Assembly: GCA_024449915.1 (NCBI GenBank)
Contig: JAMZAV010000153.1
Coordinates: forward strand, 372,001 to 436,000
Source of the DNA: Sweltsa coloradensis
Taxonomy: Eukaryota; Arthropoda; Insecta; Plecoptera; Chloroperlidae
Reading direction: 5' to 3'
DNA: 64,000 nucleotides
The first letter of the stretch is position 1, and every line of letters begins with the position of its first letter. The notes under the pieces are model-generated. The model saw nothing but the letters and a program-made list of their open reading frames with translations. It was not told the origin of the DNA and did no database searches. Shown in pieces: positions 46,450 through 59,019 of this stretch. The translations under genes and the position numbers were made by a program.

Positions 46450-48962
46450 GTACCGGGTTGCTTAAAAAAACCTTGGGGGTTTTTGGTATAGAGGCGTGAT
46501 TTTTTGGATCATTAGCTCAAAAAAACGTGCTGAGAAATTTCCCAGGTGGTCCTAATCGATTTTCCCCCCCCCCCCGTTTAGGGGTGAACTGGTGCAAATT
46601 AGGGTAAAATTTTTTTTAAAAAGACAGGGGTGAGCCTTATAGAAGTAAAAGTGTGGTTTTTTTAAACTTTTTGTGTAAGTTTTATTAAAGTCATTATTTA
46701 TATCTAAAAAATGTATTTTTTTTTTAAAGGGGTGCCCAAAAATTGCTATTTCGAAAAAATGGTGGTAAGTAACTTGTGATACTCACTTTGGGGGATGGTA
46801 TAGAACGTGAATTTTGGATCATTTACTCGGAAAAAATAAATGAGAAATTTGCGGGGTGGCCGCACCGAAAACTTTTTTCCCGTTCAGGGGTGCCAGGGTG
46901 CAAATTGGGGTAAAATTTTTTTTTAAATAGCTAGGGGTGACCCTTTATAAAGAAAAAGTGTGGTTTTAAACTTTTTGTGTAAGTTTTAAATTTAAATTTA
47001 AATTTGTTTAAAGCAAAAAAAAAAATATCATTTTTAACAGGGGTGCCCAAAATTTGTTACTTTGCCCGAATTCAAAAATACGTTCAAATGCTATAGCTAG
47101 CTTTGGATGACTCATCTAAAAAATTTAAAATACTGAACTAAATTTTCTCTAATAAAAGTCAAGGTCCCAGGTAAATCAGGGCCACGACATTTGAAATTTA
47201 ATTAGTATTGTGTTGTCAATCGCCACGAAAAACCAATAAAAGTGTTTTATGTTGATACTTTTTCCCTTTAATCTTTGTTCAAGAAATAAAATGTACAAAA
47301 ACAGAAATTCTATATTCAGGTTGTACAAATGACTTTCGGGGTCTTAAATTTTTCCAATACTGTAATTTTGCCACCATGGGTTTGTGCCCACTCACTTTGA
47401 AGTTAATCTTAATTGTCACGGTTATGTTTTTTCACTTACTGTAGAAATAAATTAAAATTTACCTGAAAGTACGGGGTTGGGCAAGGGAGTGTAACAATCA
47501 CACAACCCAACGGTTTCAGTAGATGACCTTAGTCAGTAGTTTCCTTCTTACAAATAGCATTCCCCTTTGCACTTGCACATGCACACAAGGCTGCCCACTC
47601 TTCAGACACTTGCAACAGTCTAAGATCAGTCTTTCCTGCCTTGCAGGAGATGACTTCGCCCGCGGGAGTTCATGGCGTCGGGCAAAGTCGTCACAGGGGT
47701 TCCCACGATCCAGCTGAATCCACCCTGGGGCAGGTGAAAATTCAGCTGGATCGTGGGAACCTCTTGGACGACTTTGCCTGACGCCTAAACTCCTGCGACG
47801 AAGTCATCCCCTGCAAGGCGGGAATGACTGCATCTTAGCTGTTGCAAGTGTCTGAAGAGGGGCAGCCTTGCTGTGCTTTGTGAAAAGTGCAAAGGGGAAT
47901 GCTATTTGTAACAAAGGTAAACAAATGACTAAGTGTACTTCTCTGAAAACCCTATGATTGTGTGTTTGTTACACCCCCCTTGCCCAACCCTATTTCAGGT
48001 AATATTATTATTTATTTCTACACGTAAGTGAAAAGATAACGGACCAAATTAAGATTAAATTCAAGTGAGTGGTCCAAACCCTTTGGGGGCTAAAATTTCA
48101 GTTATTGGAAAATTCAAGACCCAAAAGTCATTTTGACAAACCCCAATATAGAATTGCTGTTTTTTTTGTACATATAATTACCAACAAATTTAAGGGAAAA
48201 AATAACATAAAATTTTTTGGCTTTTTTTCCAAAAAAAAATCAAAAATTTCCCCGTGGGCCCCGTTTACCCCTTTACCTTGATTTTGATTTGTAAAATTCT
48301 TTCGTATTTAAATTCCTTTAATAGCATTACAATTGTTTTCGGAAAAAAAAAAAAAAAAAAAAAAATTTTACATTTAAAAAATTTTTTTTTTTTACTTTAA
48401 ACAATTAAATTAATTAATACTTCACAAAAAGTTTAAATACCACACTTTTCTTCTTAAGGCTCACCCCTATCTATTAAAAAATAATTTCTACCCCTAACTT
48501 TTCCAGGTCACCCCCGAACGGGAACTTTTCGGTGCGGCCACCTCGCAAATTACTCTTGCATATTTCCGGTAAATATCCAAAATTCACGCTTCTATCACTC
48601 ATCCCCGAAACTTAGTCTCACAGCTATCTTACCCCAATTTTTTCAAATGCAAATTTTTGGGCACCCCTTTAAAAAAAATACATTTTTTAGATATAAAATA
48701 ATGACATTTAATATTTTCACAAAATGTTTAAAAACCAACTTTTACTTCTATAAAGGGTCACCCTATTTTATTTTAAAAAAAATTTCTACCCCTAACCCTT
48801 TTCACCATGGTCACCCCCAAACGGGGGAAAAATCGATTAGGACCACGGCAAATTACTCAGCACGTTTTTTTTTGAGCTAATGTCCAAAATTCATGCCCCT
48901 ATCACTAAACCCCCCAAATTAACCTGTTTGGTATCTAAGAGCCGAGCTACTGGAACCCCGTA
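46450..48962. mobile_element. Foldback element, 2.5 kb, arms with internal tandem units
   Basis: The two halves are inverted copies. The left outer part (TTTTTGGTATAGAGGCGTGA ... CGTGCTGAGAAATTTCCC) is mirrored by GGCAAATTACTCAGCACGTT ... GTTTGGTATCTAAG. The apex is GGTTCCCACGATCCAGCTGA (47699) against TTCAGCTGGATCGTGGGAAC (47741), with a loop of about 19 bp. Each arm holds two tandem units of about 300 bp (compare 46490-46740 with 46790-47050: AAAAGTGTGGTTT, TTTTTGTGTAAGTTTTA, AGGGGTGCCCAAAA). The arms have diverged visibly, so it is older than the hairpin at 37.7 kb. No transposase frame; the open frames inside are by-products. Confidence 0.9.
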
Positions 48963-49834
48963 TGAAGAAACACATGATGGGTTTATTTGACTTTTTGACT
49001 TTTTTTTTAGTACTTAAGGTCAAGATCTGTCAACTTAACCTGACGCGTAAGCATGTTAACTTAAAGTTAACTTGTCCGGTTCTGCAAAGTTAACTGGTGT
49101 CAAGGTTGCTCTTGGAAAGTTCGCAGCAGCTTTGTGCAATATGAAAGTAGACTGTAATTATTATGGCAGAGAAGATGACGAACCCGATTAGAAGTTCCAT
49201 TTCAGATCTCTAATGGACCAACAATTCAGATATAAAGTTACTATCTCGGTGGTCGATTGATTAAGGTGCCTGTCTGAAAACTAGGGACCTGGCACATTTT
49301 TTTAAATTTCTGTATTGACTTTAATATGATGCGAGCAGCACTTCACATACTTTCACAGCGGTGATACTGAAGACTATAACGATAAGTGGGTAATCAAAAC
49401 ATGTCTACGCCAGGATTCAAACCAGGGGCGTCGAACTGAGTGTCAAAAGACTCAGGTTAGCCTGGCATGGACAATAGAACTCGGACGGTGTAAAGTTGGT
49501 CTCGCTCGGGGTATAGATACCAGATAATGAACGGGGGATGAGGACTACTGCGCGATAGGGCTAATAAAACGACAGAAATATTATTGTCATTGTAAAATAA
49601 TGGAAACGTAATCTCGACTAGAATAGAACGAAGTGATGGAGAGTTGAGAGAACAAACGGGGAACGTGTCATCAATCATCCGCGACCCGTGAATAGATTCG
49701 CCCGTTGTTCGACACTTCGACGTCTACTCGGCGAGTGTATAGACGACGCTCTTTTAGCGCCGCGTGCGTGATTAGTGCGTGAGTGTGTGTGAGTGTGCGT
49801 GATTAGTGCGTGGGTATATGCGTGCGTGCGTGCG
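48963..49834. other. No gene; decayed tRNA-like pieces
   Basis: GCCAGGATTCAAACCAGGGG at 49411 (minus-strand box B-like) and GGTGGTCGATTGATTAAGGT at 49250 look like decayed SINE heads. Nothing else recognised. Confidence 0.35.
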
Positions 49835-49968
49835 TGAGTGAGTGAGTGAGTGAGTGAGTGAGTGAGTGAGTGAGTGAGTGAGTGAGTGAGTGAGTGAGTG
49901 AGTGAGTGAGTGAGTGAGTGAGTGAGTGGGTGAGTGAGTGAGTGAGTGAGTGAGTGAGTGAGTGAGTA
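49835..49968. repeat. GTGA tetranucleotide microsatellite
   Basis: More than 30 GTGA units with one GTGG interruption, preceded by GTGC repeats. The SLTH-type peptide frames on the minus strand are translations of this repeat, not genes. Confidence 0.97.
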
Positions 49969-51717
49969 CGAGCGTAAATGGGGATGAAAGATACAAGGCT
50001 CATTCGACATCTTGTTTTTCGTGATTTTAGACAGTTTTTTTCGGGGCTTTTTAAAGCTACAGTACTTTGTATTTTAAGTACCCTGCCATTTGTTTCTCAG
50101 TTTAAACACAAGTTTTGAATGTATTTATTTTAATGTGTACATAAGAGCATGGACAAAAGTCCATATTTATTTAAAGCTGACCATAATACTGGAAAGTAAA
50201 ACTGTAACTGTACAAACATGTACAAAATTATCATTAAATTTACTTTTTTATATTTTGTTGATGTAATTCCTAAATTATTAGTGATATCAGGAATCATCCA
50301 CTATAGACCACACTTCCATATTTTTGTGAACGATGCGTGTAGTCGTCGTAGTCTGAATGGTGTCAAAAATTACATACTTTCGTAGTCGATAGGACAGGCA
50401 ACTTATTGATTGTTAACTTTCTAAGTATACCCTGAAAATTAAAATTATTTATTATTTATTATTGAATTAAAATTAGAAAATCCATCCCGACGATTAATTG
50501 GCTTTACATTTATTATTATGAGATTTTCTAAGTGAGCTATACTCTTCTTCCTATCCTCATCAAAGTTATGAGACTAATACTATCTTCCGTAATAAGTTAT
50601 TGCCAACACGTACACTAATATGATAGGAAATCGTTTTGCAAATACTATTTTTGTTTGTCAAATCGTTGCACATTTTGAAACATTGAGATCATTTCGATTA
50701 TAATGGATGAGTGGTCTAGTGGTTGTAAATAAATAGCTGGGAATCGAGTGCTAATGTACCAATAACTTACAGCACAAAATGTATCGGGCTGCCACGTTCG
50801 GAAATATTTACCACGGTATAACGTCCAAAAGACACGAGAGTCATTTCTCAGTCTGGTTTAGGACAGCCAAGATTTAAGACTAAGGGAACAGCTGTGAAAA
50901 TTTGTCTTCACATTGCCAAAAGACAAACAAATGCACAAACATGAACACAAATACGTAAATCGAAGTCGGTTATGGAATTTTGTAACTAAAAAACTAACAT
51001 AGTTTTGTATCTAAGTTTTCTATGATATTTCAAATAAGATGTTATTACGCTCAAAATGTGTGAATATAATATATAACATGTTTTATGTATGATCTAAGAG
51101 CCAAGAAGGAGTTAAAGCCAGAGTCTAAAAAGTAAGCTCGTCCAGGAATCAAACCCGAAACCTGGCTTGAAATGTAAAACTAATTCTAGTTTTGTTAGAC
51201 TGGATACTGAAAAGAATCTCGATTCCACCTAAAAGTGTATCCTTGCTACCTTATTATTTTCATACGAATCGTGGTTTCATTATAATTTCTCCGACAATTC
51301 TCAGTCGAGTACGTACAGAGCTTCAGATCGGTGTCTATGTCACCGCAATATCGTAGTAACGACCTAAGTGGCTCTGGTTACAGTTGAGAGTTGAGTGTTT
51401 TTTAATTAAGTTACACCTGTCCCTATTAACATACACGGGCTACACACTACGAAATATGTACGAGGGCTAGACGATATGTACACGCGATGTGTTGATAGCA
51501 TCAGCCAGTGTTGCAAGTCTAGAGGCCAACCTCATATCTGCAGTCGGGCGAGTATCAGTATTTCAATCGCATTTCACGTCTCAAATAATTACGCAGTATT
51601 TTATCATCTGACACACTAAAACGATTAGCAAAAGTCAATATAATTCTTTTTTATATCCCTTTCAAATGTGTATTGGTATGTCCTTCTCTTTATGCCATTA
51701 TAAATAATTTTAAATAA
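49969..51717. other. No gene recognised
   Basis: AT-rich. GTCCAGGAATCAAACCCGAA (51141) is a minus-strand box B-like fragment. No coding exon seen. Confidence 0.35.
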
Positions 51718-51950
51718 TTTTTGTGGGAAGCCTGCCCCGGGTGTAATTAATGCCCCTCTTCAGGTGTCTAATTAGGTATGTTGCGGATAGGACAATTGTG
51801 AAGGGATGTCCGAGGGCCCTTGCATTCGCATTAACGACTGAGTAGCCTCGGAAAAACCTTCAGTCAGGATTTCCGGTCCTAACGGGATTTGAACCCGGGA
51901 TCTTCCGAATCAGAGTAGTGCGCTTAACGCTCAAGCCAACACTATCGGTT
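51718..51950 (-). mobile_element. SINE-B, best-preserved copy
   Basis: On the minus strand it begins near AGTGTTGGCTTGAGCGTTAA (box A-like), has GATCCCGGGTTCAAATCCCG (box B), then body blocks AGGTTTTTCCGAGGCTACTC, GTCGTTAATGCGAATGCAAG and GGACATCCCTTCACAATTGT, and ends near the conserved CCCGGGGCAGGCTTCCCACA. Four copies in the window share this order, all on the minus strand. Confidence 0.75.
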
Positions 51951-53619
51951 AAATGTTAGAATAGATTTTTGTTTAGGGTTTGTCAGAATGTTAATGTATT
52001 GAAATAAGTATTAAATTAAAATGAACTTATACTGGTTATGCGGACTCCGTCATATGTTGCTGTTTTACAGTTTCCATATTAAAATGTGATATTTATGTTG
52101 TTGTTTTTTTATCTACTCTATATCTCTCTCACGCTAATCTACATATAATATAATTTACCACAGATTGGATACAGCGTACTCAAAATACCAACAACAGAGA
52201 GTATTTCATAAGTCTGGTTTTTTGCAACAGTGATTTTACTAATCAATGTTAAAACAACATATAAATATCAGAGAAAACGTCATCACTTATATTTGTAAAA
52301 GTCTGTTTGGTGTTCTGTAAGCGAAAAACAAGATCGGGACTAGTATCGACAAATGTCCTGAAATTGTTGATGCAAAGTCGGATTTCACATTGACACGCAA
52401 ATATTCTCAGAAGGCCAACAGTCACGACATTATATCCTACTACAAATAATTCTTACTGACAAAAAGTTAGCGTGTTACGACAGCTATTTTTTAAATGCAC
52501 CTTATATTTTATTTCATATACGCAATGTGAACGAATTTATTTGATTTTATGTTCCGTTTTATGAGATTATTAATATTATTCTCGAAGTGTACTTTAAACA
52601 AGTATTATTTTAAGAAACTTTTAACATAAAAATTATAACCATCGTGCATTTTACAGTTGCTTTAACTTTAAATTCTCTGGTGAATATTATGAAACCGATG
52701 GTAAAAGGGCAAATAAGAATTAATCTGGGTTCTAAAACATTTTGGCATGGACGTTTGGCAATAACTGAGCAAGACCTAACGCAACAACGGATATATAGGC
52801 ACGTTTATGAGTAACAATACCAGCAGTGACAGTCATTGATTGCAAGAGTGTCATTCTCAATCTGACGGTATCTAACTTCACTACAAAAACAACCAAGTGA
52901 AGTCTATGTTTTGTTGGTTTTTGGGTAGGTTAGAATTGACTATAGAGTTTCCCAAGTGATAAATTTACCACCAGCTGTCTCATTCACCGCACTTCGTAGC
53001 CACACTAAATAATTGGAAGTAAGCCAATATTTAGCCTGCAATGTAAGCAACAGAGGAGTCCCGAGGCTTGGTGAAATCCAAGCGTTACTATTGTTTAATA
53101 ACTTGTATGGGATAAAGCGAGTATTTGCGTTTACTGTATACTGAGTTATTACAGCGTGTCGAGGAAAAACAAGGTTGAGAAGCGACGAGAGCCGAGCCCT
53201 CGACACAAACGGATCTTATTAAGTGGATCATCAAGTTTTCACGGATATTTTCCGACAGAAATAGCAACATTATGAATGAGTCATTGAAAGGTACTTTCAT
53301 TATGACAAAGAAAATAAACATAATATTGAAACACAAGTCATACACCTACAACATGGAAATATTTTTACGTCGGTATATTGGAATATTTATTTTATACAAC
53401 CGAATGCAACATAGAAGATAGATCGAAAAATTAACTCATTATTTTTATGATAAACTGTTCCAACACCTTTGGAACAATATTGTGGACTACTTTACTTTCT
53501 GATTTTATTTGAAAGTATACGCTTGGCAATGGTAAGTCAAAATTAGCCTATGCTTCATTTTTGCTTTTGACATTTTTGTCTTTCTTACATCATATTATTA
53601 TATTTCACGAAATGAATAA
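51951..53619. other. No gene recognised
   Basis: AT-rich, apparently unique. The open frames at 52940-53345 on the minus strand have no recognisable motif. Confidence 0.4.
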
Positions 53620-55483
53620 TTGGATGAGCGTAGCGAGCGTAGCGAGCGAAGCGAGCGAAGCGAAGATTCCATTTCACTACACTGGAGAAAAAATCCGGAA
53701 TGTTTTTTTTTTCTTTCCTTCTTTTTTTTCTGTATTTTTGTGTGTTTGTCAGCACGATTCCGGCTAAACCGATACTCCGTTTGCGATGAAATTTTATGGA
53801 GGCCTTCGAAATCTCTGAACTTAGAACTGCCACGTTTTTGAGCGCAATCGGGAATTTTTTTCTCATAAAAAACGCAATTTTACGATTTTTTTTTTATTTT
53901 TAAAAAAATTCTTCGACTTATAACACCTACATACTTTATCCGATTGTAATGATTTTTTCACAGAACCTTAATTTTATGAATTAAGATATTTGTGTGAAAT
54001 TTGAGTGTAATCGAAAAATTATTTCTCGTGAAAATCGAAATTTTACGTTTTTTTTTCTTTTTTTAAATAATTCTTTGATTTATAACACCTACATGCTTTA
54101 TTCTTTTGTAATGATTTTTTCACAGAACCTTAATTTCATGAATTTATATATTCGTGTTAAATTTGAGGCGCAATCGAATAATTATTTCTTATAAAAATTG
54201 CAATTTTACGATTTTTTTCTTTTTTATAATTATGATTAATTAAAAAAATTAAGTAACTTTTTATTCAATTTAATTTAATTAAAAAATAAAGTTAATTTTT
54301 TATTAAATTTAATTTAATAAAAAAATCTTCGACTAAGTCATGATTTTTTCCACAGAACAACAGAAAATCCGCGTAACACATGGCAGCTCAATGCACCATA
54401 TACGCTCATCCAACAACGCGGCGGGACTTAAGCGTTTTCCTAGTACGTATTTCATCACATGTGACACTACAACAATTTGGTGATTACAACGAACAGAAAT
54501 TTTACTCTTCCTCTAAATAATTGTTTCAATACACTAGGAAAACGCTTTAGTCCCGCCGCGTTGATGGATGAGCGTTTTTGTAAGTTTTTAGTTTTTGTAG
54601 GTCCACTTTTCCTTTGCAAGTGCTTTTTGAATGCATTGTAGGTGATTGTTGTCAAGTTTCTATTGTTACTTGTTAATTGTTATTATAAACCTAAAAAAAC
54701 TCATATTAAAACCTTTATTTCTATGGATTCTGGCCAACTTTTTCTTTCAAAAAGCAATACATAACCATTACCTTAATGTCCATGTAAAATATGAACGTTG
54801 TAGCCCCACCCGTTTGGTCAGAATCGGCCCAAATATCACGAAAATATCGCACTAAAAATCGTTAAAAAAAAAATCGTGAAAGTACGATATTTATGAGAAA
54901 TATTTATTCGATTGTACCCAAAAACGTGGCAGTTCTAAGTTTAAAGATTTCGAAGGTCTCCAGAAAAATGTCATCGCAATTGGAGTATCGGTTTAGCCGG
55001 AATCGTGTTAACAAACACACAAAAATACAAACAGAAAAAACAAGAAAAACAAAAAAAAATCGTAAAATTGCGATTTTCATGAGAAATAATATTTCGATTG
55101 CGCTCAAAAAGGTGGCAGTTCTAAGTTCAAAGATTTCAAAGGTCTCCAGAAAATTTCATCGCAATTGGAGTATCGGTTTAGCCGGAATCGTGTTAACAAA
55201 CACACAAAAATACAAACAAAAACAAAAAAGAAAAAACGAAAAAAATCGTAAAATTGCGATTTTCAAGAGAAATAATTTTTTGATCAATTTTTCGTACGGT
55301 GCAGTTCTAAATTCAGAGATTTCGAAGGTCTCCATAAAATTTCATCGCAATCGGAGTATCGGTTCAGCCGGAATCGTGTTAACAAACAGACAAAAATACA
55401 AAAAAAAAAGAAAAAAAACATTCCGGATTTTTTTCTCCAGTGTAGTGAAATGGAATCTTCGCTTCGCTCGCTACGCTCATCCA
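53620..55483. mobile_element. Foldback element, 1.86 kb, with GAGCGTAGCGAGCG ends
   Basis: The outer ends TTGGATGAGCGTAGCGAGCG and CGCTTCGCTCGCTACGCTCATCCAA are mirror images. Next inside are ATTCCATTTCACTACACTGG then AGAAAAAATCCGGAATG on the left and its inverse on the right. Both arms contain the GATTCCGGCTAAACCGATAC block. The left half has two AT-rich units of about 165 bp (from 53870); the right half has three tandem units of about 180 bp (54871, 55056, 55244), each with GGCAGTTCTAAG, TTTCGAAGGTCTCCA and GCCGGAATCGTGTTAACAAA. The 228-codon frame 54893-55579 is a translation of these repeats. No transposase seen. Related ends occur at 12890 and 33800. Confidence 0.85.
54402..54575. mobile_element. 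Nested hairpin/MITE with 43-bp arms
   Basis: ACGCTCATCCAACAACGCGG ... CTTAAGCGTTTTCCTAGT at 54402-54444 is mirrored at 54533-54575 around an 88-bp loop. It lies in the middle of the 53620-55483 foldback. Its outer ACGCTCATCCAA matches the foldback's own outer terminus, and its inner GCGTTTTCCTAG resembles the CTAG MITE end at 12297. Confidence 0.75.
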
Positions 55484-56769
55484 AAAATTGCTCATAAAAG
55501 TATTAATCATTTAGATGTATTTGGCATTTGTTTGTACCCACAAGCAAATAGTAAGAAGCTTTTGTGTGCAAGTTTATAATTCTTATTGGCAACAGGGCAT
55601 ATGCCTTTTAAGTGCAATATAATAAAACTGAATGAATACAATAACAAATTTACATTTATACATTCGATATAATACACAAAGTTTAAGTTTACAAAGACTA
55701 CGCGTCTGTTAAGCAAGGATATTCACACTTTCCTGCAATCGTAGATTAACCGCGATTATTCTTGATGAGCCAGAAAACGAATTACGAACATTTACGTTCA
55801 TCAAGTCCAAACTAAAACCAGGTAACTAATTAACTTTCAACTAATTTAATTACATTCTCCATTTAAACATATTTTTCTAAGTAACTTAAATAACTTTAAT
55901 TATTAAATTAAATACTTAAGTTTCCGTTTTCACTACATCTCGGCAAAGTTTTAGACATTGATTTCAGTGGGGATTTCAAAAGGCAGCGCTCACTTTAGTG
56001 AACTGTGATATCTGTGGATAAAGTGTCACAGGTGAAGCTTCTTCGATGCGAGTTCGACTTATATTCCGCTCCTCTTGACTAATGACACGATGCGAGTGAG
56101 AACACAACACTCCTTCGCCAGCCAAGTCGATCGCAGACGACGAGAAGACAATGATGTAACGAGCCAACGGAGAGGGTCGGAGAGAAAATGCAATAACGAG
56201 TCCTTAGAAAATGTCGTTATTTTAGAAATGCGACGTAGAAAAGCTTTCATCGGTTGGGATACAGTTCCATCGTGGTGGCTGTGTGTTTTCACATTCTTCA
56301 ACGTTGAGACGGCGGTGCGTTGAGCACGTGATTATACGGGGAGAGCGTCAGGGTGTGTGCGAAACATTTGTCAGAAAGCTCGACGTAAATCTAGAACTAA
56401 CCTTTACCATAGACAAAGACTAGAATCTTGGTGGGGGATATTGAAAGGCTAAACATCACTTAATTGATGTCTAGATTTTTTTGACGGGTAATACTCCTAT
56501 AGGTGAAATTGAAAATATTTCACAGAATTGAGAAATAACTTACTATACTTGGCCACAACGAAAATCAGACATGTATTGTGAAAAGACTCATGTACAGTGT
56601 TAATTTAAGTTGCGGATATAACTTTTTTTTAATGTTGATGTAATATTTAAAGATTTAATAATAAAATGGATGTACAGCAGCTGCACTTACATCTTTGATA
56701 AATAATGAAATCAATTATCCATTAAGATCAATAACGAATCAACAAAGATTCATAACTTAAGTTTTGGTG
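55484..56769. other. No gene recognised
   Basis: A more balanced patch at 56040-56340 has overlapping frames on both strands (80-82 codons) with no family resemblance. The remainder is AT-rich. Confidence 0.35.
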
Positions 56770-56870
56770 ATCCGGCAGTTAAGGCTCGCCGCCCGGTAAA
56801 TGAGAAACCCGGGTTCAAGCCCCGATCGAGTTAGATTTATAATTTCTGAATTGTATTGTATAATACATAA
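56770..56870 (+). mobile_element. SINE-D (tRNA-like)
   Basis: CCGGCAGTTAAGGCTCGCCG and CCCGGGTTCAAGCCCCGAT (box B), then AGTTAGATTTATAATTTCTG and AATTGTATTG. The same order is found at 12309-12405. Confidence 0.5.
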
Positions 56871-57288
56871 TTTATTGCAAAACTACAAATCGGGATTTGA
56901 TTACATTGTCATGCAACGTCACTGAACGCAGCGAGGCCAATCGTGACAGCGAGTGATGACTGATTGATTATGTCTATTGTTCTAATGAGGCACTTTAGCT
57001 GTCTCGTAGAGAGTGATGAAGCGATATTAGTTATTGACGAGGAAATAACCAGCGGATCTATACTAATGACTGGCTAAGCCGAGTAGTTAGAACACTAAGC
57101 GGGCGAATTGACAATCAGTAAAAACTGTAGACCTACATTCAAATCATGATATATAACGGGATGAAATTTGAAGAAATTTTATAACACTCGAAGCATAAAT
57201 GATGATATGACAACCTCTTCAAAATAAATACTTGATGCATTACTTTTCAAAAAAAATTACAGGGTCCTAAATTATGTTTATTTTTAAA

Positions 57289-57515
57289 TTTCTTGTGGGG
57301 AAATCTGCCCAGGGTGCAATGAAAAAAACTTTTTGTGTGTAAGTAGGTATATTGGAGTTTGGATAATTGTGAAGGGGTGTCCGAGGGGTGATTAAGAGGA
57401 CTCAATCTCTTGAATTCGCATTAACGACAGAGGAAAACCTCGGGAAAACTTTAATCGGGATTGCCGGTCTCGAAGGGGTTGTACCCAGGACCTCTTGAAC
57501 CAACACTGTTGGTTT
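57289..57515 (-). mobile_element. SINE-B copy next to the LINE
   Basis: CTTGTGGGGAAATCTGCCCA, GGATAATTGTGAAGGGGTGT, GGACTCAATCTCTTGAATTC then GCATTAACGACAGAGG, and a decayed box B (GGTACAACCCC on the minus strand). It ends about 40 bp before the LINE begins. Confidence 0.65.
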
Positions 57516-57553
57516 ATCAAGGACAAATGTTAAATCACTCTTATGAGATGTGA

Positions 57554-57847
57554 ACTTCAACACTACGCAACCAAACCCGTGTCACTGCCACTAGCAGCTC
57601 TCTTATCGACAACATTTTCACTTCTCTCGACCCAGCATTGTTTTCCGTCAGCTCTACTGACCCTGGCCTGTCTGACCATTACCTCCTCATTCTCAACCTT
57701 TATCTCTCCAAAAATCCACCCCCAAAAATGAAGGTAATGAAAACGCTCTTTCAGTCCCAACAATACAGACAACTTTCTAACACGGCTAAGTGCAGAAAAT
57801 TGGCAGTCACTGTCAACTCCTGGAGATGCAGATGTACTCTTCTCTAG
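57554..57847 (+). pseudogene. LINE endonuclease, C-terminal remnant
   Basis: The frame reads RVTATSSSLIDNIFTS then DPGLSDHYLLI. The S-x-x-D-N-I-F motif and the catalytic SDH triplet (SDHYLL) are hallmarks of the last two motifs of the apurinic-like endonuclease of non-LTR retrotransposons, which nicks the target site. Everything N-terminal is missing. The frame then runs into SQQYRQLSNTAKC linker sequence and stops at 57845. A +1 shift there restores LINE-like YHFNKSFPLKSC and SWITPK text, interrupted by several further stops up to 58290. Confidence 0.8.
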
Positions 57848-58290
57848 TTTTCTTACCACTTTCCTGTATCACTTCAATAAATCATTTCCGCTAAAAAGCT
57901 GTCCCCGCTTTAAACCCAAAGTCAATTCCTGGATCACACCAAAAACTGCGATCCGAAGCCCAGACCTTGCGATCCCTTCATTTCGAACTGAAGTCGACTA
58001 ACAACTCGACTAGTAAACAACAATATCGTGATATAAAAAAGTATCATGCTAGAAACATTCGCCAAGCTAAACTCTACTATAACGACTCCTTAATATCAGA
58101 ATCTAAGAACAACCTCAAAAGCTATTTGGTCCATGATTAAATCACAGACCAATGCCCCGCAACCTAAATGCAACCTCTCTCTTATCGCTAACGGTAAAGT
58201 TATATCTGACGCATCATCTCAATGTGAACTCTTTAATGACTTCTTCATCAACTCGTGCAACCCTGCTGGTAAGCCTAATGCATCAATTAA

Positions 58291-59019
58291 CCCTCCCCCT
58301 CCTCCAAAACCCCACGACCTCTGATCGGCCCAACTATCTTTCTCCACCCAACCACTCCAATTGAAGTAGCTACTGTAACTAGGAAACTTAGTTCCAAACA
58401 CTCATATGGACTTGACGAGGTGCCAGGCTCTCTTCTTTTTAAATGTATGGACTTTATTTCCGGCCCATTAGCCTACATCATAAATCAATCCTTTTCTGAT
58501 GGCATTTTCCCCTCTAAACTGAAGGCAGCAAAAATAATCCCCATCTACAAACACAAAGGTAAAAAATCTGAGATGACTAACTATCGACCCATCTCCCTGC
58601 TCTCCTCTTTTTCCAAAATATATGAATACATCATGCATGATCGTCTATCATCATTTCTAAATTATCACAACATTCTCTCCCCTACTCAGCATGGTTTTTT
58701 GAAAAACAAATCCACCACAAGCGCAATCTTCAGTTTTCTTTCCCCTCTCTACTCTGCTTTGGACAAAGGTGACCACGCGGTAGGAGTGTTCTATGACATG
58801 ACAAAGGCTTTTGATACGATAGATCACAAAATTCTCCTCGGAAAGCTATATACCTATGGCATCCGAGGGATCGCTTTAGATTGGATTTCCTCTTTTCTCT
58901 CCGGCCGTTCTCAAGTAGTCGAAATCGAGACAGCCAATGGTCTATCCGTCACCAAAACCCGCTCTAAATCTCTGTCCATAGTCTGTGGGGTTCCCCAGGG
59001 TTCCATACTCGGGCCCTAG
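58291..59019 (+). pseudogene. LINE reverse transcriptase, N-terminal part
   Basis: Reverse transcriptase motifs in order: KLSSKHSYGLDEVPGSLL (domain 0/1), PSKLKAAKIIPIYKHKG (1), NYRPISLLSSFSKIYE (2/2a), LSPTQHGFLKNKSTTSAI (3), VFYDMTKAFDTIDHKIL (motif A with the catalytic Asp in the DMTKAFD block) and GVPQGSILGP (motif B). The frame ends in TAG at 59017, directly after ILGP. A one-base deletion within GGGCCCTAG explains this, since the next frame continues LAYIIYVNDQ. The methionine codons inside are not real starts. Confidence 0.9.

Noticed and set aside
49675..50010. Long SLTH-repeat peptide frames on the minus strand
   Set aside because: They are translations of the GTGA microsatellite in three frames.
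54893..55579. A 228-codon open frame, the second longest in the window
   Set aside because: It is lysine-rich, made of three tandem translated repeats, and lies wholly inside a foldback element. Frames are open because stops are rare in the A-rich repeat unit.
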